Assembly (NCBI RefSeq): GCF_001975705.1
Contig: NZ_CP015093.1
Coordinates: 4,182,391-4,246,390, forward strand
Source: Salipiger abyssi
GTDB taxonomy: Bacteria > Pseudomonadota > Alphaproteobacteria > Rhodobacterales > Rhodobacteraceae
Direction: 5' to 3'
DNA: 64,000 nucleotides
Below are positions 9,054-18,296 of the stretch, one piece after another. The translations under genes were made by a program, and so were the position numbers. The notes under the pieces are model-generated. The model searched no databases and had not been told where the DNA came from. It worked only from the letters and a program-made list of their open reading frames with translations. How positions within the stretch are numbered: the first letter of the stretch is position 1; each line of letters starts with the position of its first letter.

Positions 9054-9767
9054 TCACCGCCGGCGGAAGGTCAGGTAATGCGGCACGCGCCCCTCGCGCA
9101 GCGCCTTCTGCTCGTAGCGGGTCGAAAGCCAGTCACCCCAGGGCCGGCGCCAGTCCTCGGGCCGCTCCGCCAGCCAGTCGAACCCGGCTTTCGGCACCTC
9201 GACCAGCGTCTGACGCACATAATCGGGGATATCCGTCGCCACGCGGAATATCGCGCCGGGCTTCAGCGCCCGCGCCAGCGGCTCCAGATGCTCCTGCGTC
9301 ACAAAACGGCGCTTGTGGTGGCGTTTCTTGGGCCAGGGATCGGGATAGAGCAGGAACGCCCGGTCGATGCTCGCCTCGGGCAGCACGTCGAAGAGATTGC
9401 GGACATCGCCGGGATGCACCCGCACATTCTCCAGCCCCGCCGCGCGGATCTTGCCCAGCAGCATGGCGACACCGTTCATGAAGGGCTCGCAGCCGATGAT
9501 CCCCATATCCGGATAGGTGGCGGCCTGATGCACCATATGCTCGCCGCCGCCGAATCCGATCTCCAGCCAGACCGGCCGGCCACCGAACAGCGCGCCCAGA
9601 TCCAGCGGCTTGCGCTCGGGGTTCTCCTCCCAGTCCACCGGCCCCGGCGAGAGCCCGGCCAGATCCTCGTCCAGATAGGCCTCCTGCGACGCCTTCAGCG
9701 TCTTGCCGCGCACGCGACCGTAGAAATTGCGCCAGGGCGCGTCGGGATGTTTGTTCGAGCTCGTCAT
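9054..9767 (-). CDS. trmB: tRNA (guanine-N7)-methyltransferase
   Basis: A 237-residue SAM-dependent enzyme that methylates G46 of tRNAs. Visible motifs are the SAM-binding [11 protein letters not shown], the family signature [16 protein letters not shown] and the C-terminal [12 protein letters not shown]. The ATG at 9767 ([18 protein letters not shown]) matches family starts; a frame extending to 9827 has no support. It lies on the minus strand upstream of aroA but is separated from it by the large motif hairpin, so it is probably a separate unit. Confidence 0.95.
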   Translation of the reverse strand: MTSSNKHPDAPWRNFYGRVRGKTLKASQEAYLDEDLAGLSPGPVDWEENPERKPLDLGALFGGRPVWLEIGFGGGEHMVHQAATYPDMGIIGCEPFMNGVAMLLGKIRAAGLENVRVHPGDVRNLFDVLPEASIDRAFLLYPDPWPKKRHHKRRFVTQEHLEPLARALKPGAIFRVATDIPDYVRQTLVEVPKAGFDWLAERPEDWRRPWGDWLSTRYEQKALREGRVPHYLTFRRR

Positions 9768-9845
9768 GGGCGCGCCATGTAACGGCAAGCGCCGCGCGGA
9801 GCAATCCCGCGCGGCCCGCTCAGGCATCAGACGCCGGACCGGCGC

Positions 9846-10634
9846 CTACATCGGCTGCGGACCTTCCGGATCGACATCGTCATTGCCGCCGTACTCGGGC
9901 TCAGCGGGCGTGTCGTACTCCGCCTCGCGCTCGACATCGTCGGGATGCATGAAGGGGAAGAGGCCCGGATGCTGGCGAATGAGCTGTTTCTCCAGCCGCC
10001 GCAGCCGCGCCTCGAGCTGCGCCAGTGACGGGTTCTCGGTTTCGACATACCGCTTCGCCGCACGCATCGCCCGCTGCTTGGGCACGGCGGGCACCTGGTC
10101 GAGCGAATAATGCACGTTCCAGCGCGGCCCGCCGAGCCAGACCGCCGCGAACATGATCTTGGCGCGCTGATCGGGCGTGCCCGAGGCGACGAGCGCATCA
10201 TAGAACATGCGGTGCACATCCTCCCAGCGCCCGTTGTGGTAATTGGCCCCGCCCTCGTTGCCGACACCGCAATAGGCGTCGTGAATGGCGGCGGCGTTGA
10301 CATATTCCGGCGCGGTCGGCTGGCCCACGATGGCCACGAAGATCTCGGGGATCGAGGCGCCATCGGTCAAGGTGCCCGGCGGCGCAATCCAGGTCTTGCT
10401 CCGGGCGTCGGTAAAGCGCAGCGGCTCGGCCAGCGGAAAGAACCGGTAGGGCCGCTTCGGCAAGGTGACGGGTCGGTCGGCCACTTTCACCGGGCTGTTC
10501 TCATAGGCGCAATTGTCGGGACGCTGCGCACAGGTGATTTCGGAGAGGGCACGGACCTTCTCCACGTCGTTCGCGGTTGGCGCGCAGGCGGCGAGTGCCA
10601 ACAGCGCAGCGCCCGCAAGGCTTTGTCTGATCAT
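9846..10634 (-). CDS. DUF1353-family lipoprotein
   Basis: A 262-residue predicted lipoprotein: MIRQSLAGAALLALAACAP carries a signal peptide with lipobox LAAC and acylated Cys near residue 17. The DUF1353 core is recognisable from PPGTLTDGASIP and the AAAIHDAYC motif with neighbouring HRMFYDAL, which look like metal- or active-site residues. The C-terminal 60 residues are acidic (DDVEREAEYD, GGNDDVDPEG). DUF1353 proteins are often phage or plasmid encoded with unknown function; here the protein appears to be envelope-anchored. The gene stands alone. Confidence 0.75.
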   Translation of the reverse strand: MIRQSLAGAALLALAACAPTANDVEKVRALSEITCAQRPDNCAYENSPVKVADRPVTLPKRPYRFFPLAEPLRFTDARSKTWIAPPGTLTDGASIPEIFVAIVGQPTAPEYVNAAAIHDAYCGVGNEGGANYHNGRWEDVHRMFYDALVASGTPDQRAKIMFAAVWLGGPRWNVHYSLDQVPAVPKQRAMRAAKRYVETENPSLAQLEARLRRLEKQLIRQHPGLFPFMHPDDVEREAEYDTPAEPEYGGNDDVDPEGPQPM

Positions 10635-10661
10635 CGGATAATTCCTGAGGTTCTGAAAATG

Positions 10662-10693
10662 AAATCCCGCGCCGAGACTAGCGGGATTTTTAC
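10662..10693 (+). terminator. Orphan intrinsic-terminator-like hairpin
   Basis: Perfect stem AAATCCCGC (10662-10670) with GCGGGATTT (10681-10689) followed by T residues. It lies between two divergent genes, so no annotated gene ends here in the plus direction. It could be an attenuator in the leader of the 10811 gene or the end of a short unannotated RNA. Confidence 0.55.
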
Positions 10694-10810
10694 CATCCGA
10701 TCAAGAGCGCGCATGTCCCCCGATTGCCCTGCGCAATTGACCGGGATCAAGGAACACATACCGGATTCATGATGTCTCTCGCGGAAACGCGCAGCCAAGG
10801 AGAGACAGCC

Positions 10811-10996
10811 ATGCTGAGACTTGCCGGAATCCTCTACTCTCTCATCGGAACCACGCTTGCGGGCAGCTTCATGATCGCCGCGCTGGTCACCGGGTACGAC
10901 ACGCTGATCCCGATTGTCGCCTCTGCGGCGGCGGGGGCCGTGGTGGCGCTGCCGGTGACCTGGTACGTGGCCAGGGCGATCTATTCGCCGAGCTGA
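10811..10996 (+). CDS. Small two-segment membrane protein
   Basis: A 61-residue protein, MLRLAGILYSLIGTT at its start, with two hydrophobic segments (about residues 3-25 and 32-55) joined by a short polar turn. AAGGAGAGACAGCC before the ATG at 10811 fixes the start. I recall similar short proteins in related genomes carrying the label CTP synthetase, which this length cannot support. The last 16 bases overlap the 3' end of the convergent phosphatase gene. The function is unknown. Confidence 0.72.
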   Translation: MLRLAGILYSLIGTTLAGSFMIAALVTGYDTLIPIVASAAAGAVVALPVTWYVARAIYSPS

Positions 10997-11436
10997 TCCA
11001 GCAGACCGCGCGCCGCGATCTCGATGAGATCGAGCGCCCCGTCGAAATCGCGGGTATAATACGGGTCGGGCACCTCGGTGGCGCGCGTCTGCGGCGCGTA
11101 ATCGGTAAAGAGCCGCAGCTCGGCGCGCGCGTCGGCGGGGCGCATCGCTTTGAGATTGGCCATGTTGCTCTCATCCATCGCGAGAATCAGATCGAATCGC
11201 GCGAAATCCTCCACGCTCACCTGCCGCGCGCGCAGCGGAGACAGATCGTAGCCCCGCGCCTGCGCCGCGCGCTGCATCGGCCCGTAGGGCGGCTCGCCCA
11301 GATGCCAGTCACCGGTGCCCGCGCTGTCGATCTCGAGCGCCTTTCCGCGCTCGGACGCCATGGCGCGCAGCACCCCCTCGGCGGAAGGCGAGCGGCAGAT
11401 ATTGCCGAGACAGACAAAGAGGATAGTTTGGGCCAT
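10981..11436 (-). CDS. Low-molecular-weight protein-tyrosine phosphatase
   Basis: A 151-residue cytoplasmic phosphatase. The CX5R signature FVCLGNICRSPSAEG places the nucleophile at Cys9 and the phosphate-binding Arg at residue 15, and the general acid Asp is in VPDPYY near residue 119. The ATG at 11436 (MAQTILFVCLGN) is the family start; the frame is open far upstream but that region is antisense to cobB. Its 3' end overlaps the small membrane protein gene by 16 bases. Substrates are not indicated by the context. Confidence 0.92.
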   Translation of the reverse strand: MAQTILFVCLGNICRSPSAEGVLRAMASERGKALEIDSAGTGDWHLGEPPYGPMQRAAQARGYDLSPLRARQVSVEDFARFDLILAMDESNMANLKAMRPADARAELRLFTDYAPQTRATEVPDPYYTRDFDGALDLIEIAARGLLDQLGE

Positions 11437-11487
11437 GGGCGTCTCCTTTGCGCCTTTACCTAATGCGTCCGGACAAGGGGGAAAAGC

Positions 11488-12183
11488 ATGGCCCGAAAGA
11501 TCGTGATCCTGACAGGCGCAGGCATTTCCGCCGAAAGCGGGCTGGGCACGTTCCGCGATGAGGGCGGGCTCTGGGCACAGCACCGGATCGAGGATGTGGC
11601 GACGCCGGAGGGCTTTGCCCGCGACCCCGGGCTGGTGCATCGCTTTTACAACGCGCGCCGCGCGCAGGCGCTGGAGGCCGCGCCCAACCCCGCGCATGAG
11701 GCGCTGGCGAGGCTCCAGCGCGACTGGCCGGGCGAGGTGGTGATCGTCACCCAGAACGTCGACGCGCTGCACGAAAAAGCCGGCGCCAAGGCGATTCACA
11801 TGCATGGCGAGCTTGCGGGCGCGCTGTGTTTTGCCTGCGGCCACCGCTGGCCGGCGCCGCTCGAAATGGCGCCGGGCACGCCCTGCCCGTCCTGCAACGC
11901 CCCCGCCGGGCGGCCCGATATCGTCTGGTTCGGCGAGATGCCCTATCACATGGAGATCATCGCCGAGCATCTGCAAAGCTGCGATCTCTTCGCCGCGATC
12001 GGCACGTCGGGGCAGGTCTATCCGGCGGCGGGATTCGTCGAGGAGGCCGCGATGGCCGGTGCCGAGACGGTGGAGCTGAACCTTGCGGACAGCGGCATCA
12101 GCCGCGCCTTCGACGACCACCGCGTCGGCCCGGCGAGCAAGGTGGTGCCGGACTGGGTCGCGGAGCTGCTGACGGCGCTTTAG
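11488..12183 (+). CDS. cobB: NAD-dependent protein deacylase (sirtuin, CobB type)
   Basis: A 231-residue sirtuin. The NAD-binding GAGISAESG is at residues 10-18, TQNVD at 88-92, and the catalytic His106 is in HMHGE. A structural zinc is expected from Cys114, Cys117, Cys133 and Cys136. Tyr54 and Arg57 form the YxxR pair that marks class III sirtuins able to remove succinyl or malonyl groups. It is transcribed divergently from the phosphatase gene, 51 bases apart. It probably regulates metabolic enzymes by lysine deacylation. Confidence 0.95.
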   Translation: MARKIVILTGAGISAESGLGTFRDEGGLWAQHRIEDVATPEGFARDPGLVHRFYNARRAQALEAAPNPAHEALARLQRDWPGEVVIVTQNVDALHEKAGAKAIHMHGELAGALCFACGHRWPAPLEMAPGTPCPSCNAPAGRPDIVWFGEMPYHMEIIAEHLQSCDLFAAIGTSGQVYPAAGFVEEAAMAGAETVELNLADSGISRAFDDHRVGPASKVVPDWVAELLTAL

Positions 12184-12345
12184 GGCTGTCGGGCGCCTCC
12201 GGCGACTGGCGAAACTCTGCCTCACGGGTCCGTCGACACCGGCGCCTTCGGCTTGCTTCCGGGCCTGAGAGCGAAGATTAGACAAGTCACTTAAGTGCGC
12301 ACCTCTTGCCCACTGCCACCCGTCACATCCCGAAGCCATGGCAAC

Positions 12346-12374
12346 AAAAAACCGCGCCCCGATGGAGCGCGGTT
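12346..12374 (-). terminator. Intrinsic terminator after the copper chaperone gene
   Basis: Stem AACCGCGC (12350-12357) with GCGCGGTT (12367-12374). On the minus strand it is followed by TTTTTGTT. It lies 22 bases past the stop of the copper chaperone gene. Confidence 0.85.
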
Positions 12375-12396
12375 CTCTCTCGGCGTGGCAAAACCC

Positions 12397-12873
12397 TCAG
12401 TTCGTCATGCCGCCCGTCTTGCCATGCTGCATGGCGTGATCCGGCTGGCGCTCCAGATCCACCGGGATCTCGACCACCATCTCCCCGGCCTTCTCGAAGG
12501 TCAGGGTGACGTTCAGCATCTTGTCCTGCTCGAAGGGCGCGGTGAGCCCCATGAACATCACATGATCGCCGCCGCGCGCCAGCGCGTGCGAGCCATGCGC
12601 GGGAATCACAAAGCCCTCCTCGACCTCGACCATGCGCATGACGCCGTTGTCACCGGCGATATGGGTGTGCAGCTCGACCTTGACCGCCGCGTCCGAGGCA
12701 ACGGCGATCAGCCGGTCGTCCTCGTCGCCGGTGTTCTCGATCACCATGAAGGCGGCACCGGTCTTGGCGCCGGCCATGGCGCTGCGGGCATAGGCATCCT
12801 GCACCGCGATCTCGGCAAAGGCAGGGGTGGCGAGCGCCAGCGCAGAGGCGCCGGCGAGAATCAGGGATTTCAT
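12397..12873 (-). CDS. Periplasmic copper chaperone PCu(A)C
   Basis: A 158-residue secreted protein with an N-terminal signal peptide ending near TPAFA (residue 20). The copper(I) site motif is present: His in VELHTH, Met in GVMRM, then HGSHAL and HVMFMGL, matching the H(M)X10MX21HXM pattern of PCu(A)C. The tail adds HAMQHGKTGGM, further possible copper ligands. Such proteins hand copper to the CuA centre of cytochrome oxidase. The next gene upstream (12916-13302) may belong to the same unit. Confidence 0.9.
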   Translation of the reverse strand: MKSLILAGASALALATPAFAEIAVQDAYARSAMAGAKTGAAFMVIENTGDEDDRLIAVASDAAVKVELHTHIAGDNGVMRMVEVEEGFVIPAHGSHALARGGDHVMFMGLTAPFEQDKMLNVTLTFEKAGEMVVEIPVDLERQPDHAMQHGKTGGMTN

Positions 12874-12915
12874 TGTCGGAATGTCCTTATGTCTGTCTGA
12901 ATGTCGCTTACCAGT

Positions 12916-13302
12916 TCAGACAGCGGCGGGCGGATCGCGCGCCTGCGGCAGCGGCACGCGCATCCCCTGCCCGCGCCGCGCGGCGAATTCCGGCGCCACG
13001 CGCAGCCAGAGCGGCAGAGCCTGCGGCGGGGTCCAGCCCCCGCCCGCCGCCGCGAACAGCGTCAAAAGCCCGTCCGGGCAGACATGGCTGTGACCGACCG
13101 GATTGCCCTCGGCATCCACCATCACCGTGACCAACCCCAGCCCGGAGCAGATCACGATCTCGCCCGCCGGCGCCGGCTGAGCCCGCGCCACGGCCATCTG
13201 GTAGCCTGTCAGCGCAAGCACCAGGGCGAGAAAAAAAGCAGCCAGTGGATATCTTTTCCGGAGCATCGGCCAAGAATTAGGCAAAGCGTCCCGGATTGTC
13301 AC
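12916..13302 (-). CDS. Exported small protein of unknown function next to copper chaperone
   Basis: A 128-residue protein with one hydrophobic N-terminal segment (PLAAFFLALVLALTGYQMA), suggesting export or anchoring, then VICSGLGLVTVMVD and HVCPDG with two cysteines and a histidine that could bind metal. I do not recognise it firmly; the pattern resembles the DUF2946 type often found beside PCu(A)C genes. The start is uncertain: GTG at 13302 or ATG at 13266 (MLRKRYPL), neither with a strong ribosome site. It is 42 bases upstream of the chaperone gene on the same strand, so a role in copper delivery is plausible. Confidence 0.6.
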   Translation of the reverse strand: MTIRDALPNSWPMLRKRYPLAAFFLALVLALTGYQMAVARAQPAPAGEIVICSGLGLVTVMVDAEGNPVGHSHVCPDGLLTLFAAAGGGWTPPQALPLWLRVAPEFAARRGQGMRVPLPQARDPPAAV

Positions 13303-13313
13303 GCGACAAAAGG

Positions 13314-13345
13314 AAACAGCCCCGGCGCTGCGGAGCGCCGGGGCT
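13314..13345 (-). terminator. Intrinsic terminator of rpmB
   Basis: Perfect 12-bp stem AGCCCCGGCGCT (13318-13329) with AGCGCCGGGGCT (13334-13345), loop GCGG, followed on the minus strand by GTTTCCTTTT. It separates rpmB from the exported-protein gene. Confidence 0.88.
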
Positions 13346-13369
13346 GTGGATAAGCCTGTGGAGGCCGAA

Positions 13370-13660
13370 TCAGGCCTGAGCGGCCTGCGCCTTGGCGATC
13401 TCTTTCTTCACCTTCAGCGCGTTGGCGCTGAGCTCGGTGTCCTTGGCTTTCGCCAGGAACTTGTCGAGCCCGCCGCGATGATCGACCGAACGCAGCGCGG
13501 AGGCCGAGATCCGTAGCTTGACGCCACGGCCCAGGGTTTCCGACTGAAGCGTCACATCGTTCAGGTTCGGCAGAAAGCGCCGCTTGGTCTTGTTGTTGGC
13601 GTGGCTTACGTTGTGACCCGTCATCGGGCCTTTGCCGGTCAGTTCGCATACGCGCGACAT
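13370..13660 (-). CDS. rpmB: 50S ribosomal protein L28
   Basis: A 96-residue basic ribosomal protein: [20 protein letters not shown] at its start, then [10 protein letters not shown] and [20 protein letters not shown]. It is a structural protein of the large subunit. The ATG at 13660 gives the family start and length; a longer open frame to 13741 is not supported. It is a single-gene unit with its own terminator. Confidence 0.96.
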   Translation of the reverse strand: MSRVCELTGKGPMTGHNVSHANNKTKRRFLPNLNDVTLQSETLGRGVKLRISASALRSVDHRGGLDKFLAKAKDTELSANALKVKKEIAKAQAAQA

Positions 13661-13816
13661 GGGTCCATCCTCATCGTCTCGGGGCGAAAATCCGGCTCTG
13701 GCAGTCTGTGCCGTTCCTTCGCCAATATGAAAGGGCGCCACAGCGGCGCCCGGAAATCTGGTCGGGCTTCTCTAGCCCCAAGCCCCCGGCGCGTCAAGCC
13801 CTTCTCCGGCAGGCTT

Positions 13817-14620
13817 TCACCCCTTGTTCACAACCGGCACCGCCGCCGCGCCGAGCGCGGTGAACCGCGCCGCGAGCGCCGGCCTGCCGTGCCGCTCGGC
13901 AACCCGGCGCATATGGTCGAAATAGCTCGGCGACAGGCGCCGCGCGGCCCGGTGCCCGGCGATCAGCCGCGCCGCATCGACCCCGCCATGCACCAGCTCC
14001 GCCTGCATCTGCGGAAAGAACCCGCCCTGCCGCAGCACCCGCGTCGGCGGGTGCCCGCCCCCGGCCAGCCGGCAGATGCGCAGGCGCGGAAAGATCACCT
14101 GGGCCATCAGCGCGTGCCGCAGGTCGTTGGCCACGAAGGGATCGCAGAGCACCGCCCCGCGCAGCGCCGGGCTGCCATGCCGCGCCAGATCGCCGAGTGC
14201 GGCGTCGAATCCCTCCGCCTCGCGCCGATAGCGCCGGTCGAAGGGCACTAGCTCCGGCGCGATGGAGATCTGCGGCGAGATCGCGATCACCTGCGCGATG
14301 TTCAGCGCCGCCGAAAACCGAAAGGCGCCGTAGCCGCCCATGGAAAACCCCATCGACACGACGCGCCGGAATCGCTGCGCCAGCTCGCGCAGCACCGCCT
14401 CCAGCGCCTGTGTCTCGTCATTGACGAACCAGTCGTTCCAACGGCTCTGGATATGCAGATGCGCATAGCCGCGCGCGGTAAAGGCGCGCACCGGGCGCAC
14501 GGTGTCGAAATCGCCGGGCTCGCCGATGCGCTGGCGAAAACTCACGAAAAGCCGCTTGTTGCCGCCCTTGAAGAGATCGGCCCGCAGCAGCGCGCCGTCG
14601 AAGACGCGCTCGCTCTTCAT
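13817..14620 (-). CDS. Alpha/beta-hydrolase-fold protein
   Basis: A 267-residue protein with the nucleophile elbow GFSMGGYGA (Ser near residue 93) and a late [13 protein letters not shown] His region. The substrate is unknown. It has no signal peptide. Its start codon overlaps the stop of meaB by four bases (ATGA), so it is translationally coupled to that gene. A conserved partner of MeaB with this fold is not something I can name; the link to methylmalonyl-CoA metabolism is only by position. Confidence 0.7.
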   Translation of the reverse strand: MKSERVFDGALLRADLFKGGNKRLFVSFRQRIGEPGDFDTVRPVRAFTARGYAHLHIQSRWNDWFVNDETQALEAVLRELAQRFRRVVSMGFSMGGYGAFRFSAALNIAQVIAISPQISIAPELVPFDRRYRREAEGFDAALGDLARHGSPALRGAVLCDPFVANDLRHALMAQVIFPRLRICRLAGGGHPPTRVLRQGGFFPQMQAELVHGGVDAARLIAGHRAARRLSPSYFDHMRRVAERHGRPALAARFTALGAAAVPVVNKG

Positions 14621-15615
14621 GCGCCGGGGGTCTCTCCCAGATAGGTCTCGAGCAATTCATCGGCAGCGGCGGCGGCGCTGATCCCGCCCTCTTCCACCTG
14701 ATGCGCCAGCGCCGTCATGGCGCCCTTCACGGGTTCGCGCCGCAGCCGCGCCAGCAGCCCCTCGCGCACCTCGGATTCGAACCAGAACCGCGCCTGCCCG
14801 GCCCGGCGCGCGGCGAAATGCCCGGTCTCGCGGCGCCACTCGGTCAGCGCCTGCATCTCGTCCCAGGCCTTCTGCAAGCCCTCCTCCTCCAGCGCCGAGA
14901 CGGTCAGCGCCTTGGGAAAGCCCTGCGGATCCTGCGGTCGCTTGCGCAAGAGCCGCAGCGCGCCCGCGTAGTCGGCGCAGGTGCGCGTGGCGGTGGCCTT
15001 GAGATCGCCATCGGCCTTGTTGATCAGGATGATATCGGCGGTCTCCATGATGCCGCGCTTCACCCCCTGCAACTCGTCGCCGCCCGCCGGCGCCAGCAGC
15101 AGCAGGAAGAGATCCGACATCTCCGCCACCACGGTTTCCGACTGGCCCACACCAACGGTCTCGATGAGAATCACGTCGAATCCGGCGGCCTCGCAAAGCC
15201 CGATCGCCTCACGGGTCCGCCGCGCCACGCCCCCCAGTTGCGATTGCGCCGGCGAGGGCCGGATAAAGGCATTGGGATCGCGGCTCAGCCGCTCCATCCG
15301 GGTCTTGTCGCCAAGGATCGAGCCGCCCGAACGCGCCGAGGACGGGTCCACCGCCAGCACCGCCACTTTCAGCCCCTGCGCCGTCAGCATCATGCCGAAG
15401 GCCTCGATAAAGGTGGATTTCCCCACCCCCGGCGTGCCCGAAAGCCCGATACGCAGCGCCTCGCGCCCGGCGCCGCGCAGCTTTTCCAGCAGCTCCCGTG
15501 CCGCCGCCCGGTGATCGGCCCGCCCGCTTTCCACCAGCGTGATCGCCCGCGCCAGCGCGCGCCGCTCGCCTTTCAGAATGCGTTCCGCCAGATCGCCGAT
15601 ATCCATGCCGTCCAC
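14617..15615 (-). CDS. meaB: Methylmalonyl-CoA mutase-associated GTPase MeaB
   Basis: A 332-residue G3E-type GTPase that protects and reloads methylmalonyl-CoA mutase with adenosylcobalamin. The P-loop [12 protein letters not shown] is at about residues 57-68, then [21 protein letters not shown] (switch region), ETVGVGQSE and the base-specificity NKAD motif. It was formerly called ArgK. The start may be at 15606 ([11 protein letters not shown]) rather than 15615. The mutase gene itself is not in the window. Confidence 0.94.
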   Translation of the reverse strand: MDGMDIGDLAERILKGERRALARAITLVESGRADHRAAARELLEKLRGAGREALRIGLSGTPGVGKSTFIEAFGMMLTAQGLKVAVLAVDPSSARSGGSILGDKTRMERLSRDPNAFIRPSPAQSQLGGVARRTREAIGLCEAAGFDVILIETVGVGQSETVVAEMSDLFLLLLAPAGGDELQGVKRGIMETADIILINKADGDLKATATRTCADYAGALRLLRKRPQDPQGFPKALTVSALEEEGLQKAWDEMQALTEWRRETGHFAARRAGQARFWFESEVREGLLARLRREPVKGAMTALAHQVEEGGISAAAAADELLETYLGETPGA

Positions 15616-15775
15616 CTCGTCAATTCCGCCTCCGAAATGACCCGCCCCGCGCCGCGATGTCCACCCCCTGCCGGCGCCTGTGCGTCTTCTCTTTCACAAA
15701 TACGCAAAATGCTCCCGGCAGCCAAAGGCACCGCCGCGATGGACCCCGCCCGCCACATGCGCCATAAGCCGCGCC

Positions 15776-18220
15776 ATGGACCGCCTGCCCATCGACGCCG
15801 CCCTGCCCGAGCTGATATCCGCCCTGCGCGATGCCGGCCGCGCCGTGCTGCAAGCCCCGCCCGGCGCCGGCAAGACCACCCGCGTGCCGCTCGCCATGCT
15901 GGAGGCCGGCCTCACGCCACAAAAGATCGTCATGCTGGAGCCGCGCCGCCTCGCCGCCCGCGCCGCCGCCGCGCGCATGGCCGAGACGCTCGGCGAGGCC
16001 CCGGGGCAAACCGTCGGCTACCGCATCCGCGGCGAGGCCAAGGTCTCGAAAACCACCCGCATCGAGGTGGTGACCGAGGGCATCCTCACCCGCATGATCC
16101 AGTCCGACCCGGAGCTTTCCGGCATCGGCGCGGTGATCTTCGACGAGTTCCACGAACGCTCGCTCAATGCCGATCTCGGCCTCGCGCTTTGCCTGGAGAT
16201 CGCCGGCGCCCTGCGCGACGACCTGCTCCTGCTGGCGATGTCGGCGACGCTCGACGCCCAGCCGGTGGCCGATCTCATGGCCGCCCCCATCGTCACCTCC
16301 GAGGGCCGCGCCTTTCCGGTCGAGACCCGCTGGCTCGACGCGCCCCTGCCCAAGCGCCAGCGCTTCGAAGACGCCATGGCCGATCTCATCGCCCGGGCCG
16401 CGTCCGAGACCGAGGGCGGCATTCTCGCCTTCCTGCCCGGCGAGGGCGAGATCCGCCGCACCCAGGCGCTGCTGGCCAAGCGCCTGCCGAAAGACATCCA
16501 GATCCGTCCGCTCTTCGGCGCCATGGAGTTCGCCGCCCAGCGCGCCGCGATCCGCCCCGAGACGCAGGGCCGCAAGCTGGTGCTGGCCACCGCCATCGCC
16601 GAAACCTCGCTCACCATCGAGGATATCCGCGTGGTGGTGGACGGTGGCCGCGCCCGCCGCGCCCGCTTCGATCCGGGCTCCGGCATGGCGCGGCTGGTGA
16701 CCGAGCGCGTGACCCGCGCCGAAGCCACCCAGCGCGCGGGCCGCGCCGGGCGTGTCGCGGAGGGCACCGCCTACCGGCTCTGGACCAGGGGCGAAGAGGG
16801 CGCGCAGCGCGCCTACCCGCCCGCCGAGATCGAAAGCGCCGATCTCGCCGCACTGGCACTGGAGCTGGCGCTCTGGGGGGCGGCGCCCGGGGATCTGCCC
16901 TTTCTCACCCCGCCCAATCCCGGCGCCTATGCGGAGGCGCAGGCGCTCTTGCGGATGCTCGGCGCGCTCGATGCCGAGGCGCGCATCACCGCCCATGGCA
17001 AGGTGCTGGCCTCCCTGCCGCTGCATCCGCGCCTCGCCCATATGCTCGCGCTGGCAGGTCCCGCCGCCGCGCCGCTGGCGGCGCTGCTCTCGGATCGCGA
17101 CCCGCTCACCGGCGCGCCCTCCGACCTCACCCTGCGGCTCGAAGCGCTCACCGATCTGCGCCGCTTCACCGAGACCCGCCCGCATGGCGTCAATCGCGGC
17201 GCGCTGGAGCGCATCAAGTCCGAAGCCCGGCGGCTGAGCGCGCGGGCGAAGAGCCTCCGCAAGGAGGCAATGAGCCCCGCCGCCATGGCCGCGCTGGCCT
17301 ATCCCGACCGCATCGGCCTGCGCCGCAAGGGCGATGCCCCGCGCTACCAGCTCTCCGGCGGCAAGGGGGCTGTGATGGACGAGGCCGATCCGCTGGCCTC
17401 CGCACGGCTCATCGTGGTCACCGATACCGACGGCAACCCGCGCGAGGCCCGCATCCGCCAGGCGATCCGGATCACCGACTCCGAACTGCGCGACCTCTTC
17501 GCCGATCAGATCCGCTGGGAGGACAGCTGCGCCTGGTCGAAACGCGAGCGCCGCGTCATCGCGCGGCGGCAGGAACGCCTCGGCGCCATCGCGCTCGACG
17601 ACCGCATCTGGAAAGACGCGCCGCCCGACGCCATCGCCCGCGCCATGCTCGACGGGGTGCGCGATCTCGGTCTCACGCTCTCCGACGCCGCCCGCCGCTT
17701 CTCTGCCCGCGTCGCCATCGCCCGCGACGGCGGGCTCGACCTGCCCGACATGTCCGACCCCGCGCTTCTGGACACGATAGAGGAGTGGCTGCTGCCCTAT
17801 CTCACCGGGGTCAAGACCGCCGAGGACTGGAAACGGTTCGACCTTCTGCCCGCCCTGCGCGCCCGGCTCGACTGGGGCCAGATGCAGGCGCTGGATACGG
17901 CGGTGCCCGGCAAGTTCACCACCCCGCTCGGGCGCGACATCCCCATCGACTATTCCGGCGAGCACCCGGAAATCTCGCTGCGCCTGCAAGAGATGTTCGG
18001 CCAGCGCAGCCACCCGACGGTCGGCAACACGCCGCTGCGTGTCACCCTGCTCTCCCCGGCCCGGCGCCCGGTGCAGACCACCATGGATCTGCCCGGCTTC
18101 TGGGACGGCTCCTATGCGGATGTGCGCAAGGACATGAAGGCGCAATACCCCAAACACCCCTGGCCCGAGGACCCGCGCGAGGCCGACCCCACCCTGCGCG
18201 CCAAACCGCGCGGGCGGTGA
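15776..18220 (+). CDS. hrpB: ATP-dependent helicase HrpB
   Basis: An 814-residue DEAH-type RNA helicase. Motif I APPGAGKTT is at residues 28-36, motif II reads DEFH near residue 121 (so strictly DExH), then SATLD (motif III) and QRAGRAGRV (motif VI). The C-terminal half is the HrpB-specific region ending in RPVQTTMDLPGFWDGSY and YPKHPWPEDP. The cellular role of HrpB is poorly defined. The ATG at 15776 is preferred; the preceding open codons cover the gene-end motif. It is divergent from meaB. Confidence 0.94.
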   Translation: MDRLPIDAALPELISALRDAGRAVLQAPPGAGKTTRVPLAMLEAGLTPQKIVMLEPRRLAARAAAARMAETLGEAPGQTVGYRIRGEAKVSKTTRIEVVTEGILTRMIQSDPELSGIGAVIFDEFHERSLNADLGLALCLEIAGALRDDLLLLAMSATLDAQPVADLMAAPIVTSEGRAFPVETRWLDAPLPKRQRFEDAMADLIARAASETEGGILAFLPGEGEIRRTQALLAKRLPKDIQIRPLFGAMEFAAQRAAIRPETQGRKLVLATAIAETSLTIEDIRVVVDGGRARRARFDPGSGMARLVTERVTRAEATQRAGRAGRVAEGTAYRLWTRGEEGAQRAYPPAEIESADLAALALELALWGAAPGDLPFLTPPNPGAYAEAQALLRMLGALDAEARITAHGKVLASLPLHPRLAHMLALAGPAAAPLAALLSDRDPLTGAPSDLTLRLEALTDLRRFTETRPHGVNRGALERIKSEARRLSARAKSLRKEAMSPAAMAALAYPDRIGLRRKGDAPRYQLSGGKGAVMDEADPLASARLIVVTDTDGNPREARIRQAIRITDSELRDLFADQIRWEDSCAWSKRERRVIARRQERLGAIALDDRIWKDAPPDAIARAMLDGVRDLGLTLSDAARRFSARVAIARDGGLDLPDMSDPALLDTIEEWLLPYLTGVKTAEDWKRFDLLPALRARLDWGQMQALDTAVPGKFTTPLGRDIPIDYSGEHPEISLRLQEMFGQRSHPTVGNTPLRVTLLSPARRPVQTTMDLPGFWDGSYADVRKDMKAQYPKHPWPEDPREADPTLRAKPRGR

Positions 18221-18296
18221 GCGGCGCGCGAGCAGGCATAGCGCCGCGCGGCACCACGGTTTTTTGTGAGTATTTTTAGAAAGATGAAGACCCGGG

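Noticed and set aside
14701..18279. Very long plus-strand open frame (1192 codons) across meaB and hrpB
   Set aside because: It is out of frame with hrpB, antisense to meaB, and is Arg/Pro/His-rich low complexity as expected from GC-rich codons.
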